A stretch of DNA of 14,471 nt from an uncultured Prevotella sp. (GTDB lineage: Bacteria; Bacteroidota; Bacteroidia; Bacteroidales; Bacteroidaceae): the NCBI GenBank assembly GCA_946625715.1, contig CAMOTK010000026.1, positions 1 through 14,471 of the forward strand, given 5' to 3'. This document shows positions 13,305-14,471 of the stretch, in pieces. The first letter of the stretch is position 1; the number at the start of each line of letters is the position of its first letter. The notes under the pieces are model-generated. The model had not been told where the DNA came from and searched no databases. It worked only from the letters and a program-made list of their open reading frames with translations. The translations under genes and the position numbers were made by a program.

Positions 13305-14471
13305 TTACTTCTTCTTCGATTTGGTTACTTTTATTTTCTCACTTGTGGTATTGGCCAGCGAACGCACACAGCGGAAGCCCACATAGGAGCGCGGCTGGTT
13401 CTGATACTCGCTGGAGCGCCAGGCCGAGCGGATATAGCTCTCGGGGTCCTTCCACGAGCCGCCGCGCACGCTCTTGCGCTTCAGTCGGTAGGGGTCTTCC
13501 TTGGCGGCATTGTACTTCAGCTGCGGGTTGATGTCGTTCATGGCATCGACACCGGCTTCGGTATAGATGGTCGACGTCCACTCGGCCACGTTGCCGGCCA
13601 TGTCGTAGAGGCCGTTGCTGTTGGCATTGTAGATGCCCACCTTCGAGGTAATCAGGTTGCCGTCCTTGGTATAGTTGCCGTTGTCGGGCTTGAAGTTGGC
13701 ATAGAAGCATCCCTTGCCGCTGGCCACGTCTTCGTTCTCCCAAGGGAACTCGTTCTGGTCGCGTCCACGGGCGGCATACTCCCACTCGGCCTCGGTGGGC
13801 AGGCGATAGCGCTGCACATAGCGGGCGGCGGGGCCAAGGCCCTTGAGCAGATACTCCGTGCGCCAGGCGCAGAAGGCATTGGCCTGCTCCCAGGTGACGC
13901 CCACCACGGGATAGTCGTTGTAGGCAGGATTTGAGAAGTAGTTGCGCATATATACCTCGTTGTCGGCATTGGGGAAGTCGTTCACCCAGCACGTGGTGTC
14001 GGGGTATATATTAATAATGTACGTGTTAAGGAAGTCCCACGGTCCGGAGAGGGGGCGGTTGATGGTCTCGCGCACGATGCGTCCCTCGTCGTCGATGTAG
14101 GCCGTGTCTTTCGAAATCATGACCTGCTCGTTGGGGTTCACCTGCACATCGGTGTTCAGGTTGCGCTCGGCGGGGTTCAGACGGTTGCGGCGCAGGGCAG
14201 CCTCGGTGTAGTCGTACACCTCATAGCGATAGTTCATCTGACTGTAGTCGAGCATCTTCTCGCCCGTCACGGGGTTGGTCACGTAGACACTCTCCAGAGC
14301 GCGCTGCTCGTCCTCACTGGGCTTGCGGGGCAGTGCCTTCTTCCAGTTCAGGTGGGGCTTCACGGGGTCGCCGTTCTTGTCTTCCTCAATCTTGTAGGTC
14401 TCGTCACCACCATAGTTGGGGTCGGCCAGACGCTCGCGGATGATGGAGTCGCGCACGTAGTTCACAAACTG
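13305..14471 (-). CDS. gldK: T9SS ring lipoprotein GldK/PorK, partial (5' end outside window)
   Basis: Lipoprotein with a formylglycine-generating-enzyme (FGE/sulfatase-modifying) fold that anchors the GldK-GldN ring to the outer membrane. The 388 visible residues begin QFVNYVRDSIIRERL, which in this family follows the EITNNEYR segment near the start. The signal peptide, lipobox cysteine and first residues are therefore missing beyond the right edge. Family signatures include VVGVTWEQANAFCAWR, RLPTEAEWEYAARG, the YDMAGNVAEWTS segment and SYVGFRCVRS. The catalytic cysteine pair of true FGE enzymes is replaced (GGSWKDPESYI where enzymes have Cys at the D and I positions), consistent with a structural role. 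The C-terminal tail is Lys-rich (KIKVTKSKKK). The gldL start follows after 2 nt. The frame is open at the window edge, so the true start cannot be given. Confidence 0.94.
   Translation of the reverse strand, partial: QFVNYVRDSIIRERLADPNYGGDETYKIEEDKNGDPVKPHLNWKKALPRKPSEDEQRALESVYVTNPVTGEKMLDYSQMNYRYEVYDYTEAALRRNRLNPAERNLNTDVQVNPNEQVMISKDTAYIDDEGRIVRETINRPLSGPWDFLNTYIINIYPDTTCWVNDFPNADNEVYMRNYFSNPAYNDYPVVGVTWEQANAFCAWRTEYLLKGLGPAARYVQRYRLPTEAEWEYAARGRDQNEFPWENEDVASGKGCFYANFKPDNGNYTKDGNLITSKVGIYNANSNGLYDMAGNVAEWTSTIYTEAGVDAMNDINPQLKYNAAKEDPYRLKRKSVRGGSWKDPESYIRSAWRSSEYQNQPRSYVGFRCVRSLANTTSEKIKVTKSKKK

Overview
The window looks like chromosomal DNA of a Bacteroidales bacterium, probably close to Prevotella. 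The evidence is a complete gldL-gldM-gldN run of the type 9 secretion (T9SS)/gliding motor with gldK beside it, a secreted protein ending in a T9SS type A sorting domain, and Bacteroidetes-type promoters (TTTG about 20 nt upstream of TAnnTTTG). Coding DNA is G+C-rich at third positions, which leaves very long spurious open frames on the opposite strands. Gaps between genes are short and A+T-rich. No RNA genes, insertion sequences, prophage or CRISPR arrays were seen.

Layout. Positions 1-779 (minus) hold the 5' part of gltX (glutamyl-tRNA synthetase). It is divergent from a 7TMR-HD/PgpH-type membrane phosphohydrolase (913-2973, plus), a probable cyclic-di-AMP phosphodiesterase. The 133-nt gap between them carries promoter boxes facing both ways. 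Next comes a FadL/OmpP1-type outer-membrane transporter (3190-4665, plus). Its upstream region contains three stacked palindromes and a clear -7 box. The convergent gap 4666-4798 contains a striking pair of hairpins that share a repeated arm, including a 17-bp perfect stem.

From 4799 to the right edge everything is on the minus strand and tightly packed. In transcription order it reads gldK (5' end outside the window), gldL, gldM, gldN, a small outer-membrane beta-barrel gene, a CotH-domain protein with a T9SS sorting signal, and priA (replication-restart helicase). Gaps are 2, 23, 18, 35, 6 and 19 nt, so this is probably one long transcription unit, although internal promoters cannot be excluded.

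How the genes work together. GldK and GldN form the periplasmic ring, tethered to the outer membrane by lipidated GldK. GldL and GldM form the inner-membrane, proton-driven motor that energises T9SS export. The CotH protein has both a signal peptide and a C-terminal T9SS signal, so it is a likely cargo of the system encoded just upstream. The small beta-barrel between them may be a partner, but that is not shown.

The most unusual observations are non-coding or low-complexity: the double hairpin between fadL and priA, degenerate heptamer tandem repeats at the gldL/gldM junction and inside the gldN signal-peptide codons, a Gly/Val-rich linker in GldL, and a Ser/Arg-rich tail on GldN. I did not find a clearly new multi-gene system. 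The main content is a T9SS motor operon with an accessory cargo pair.
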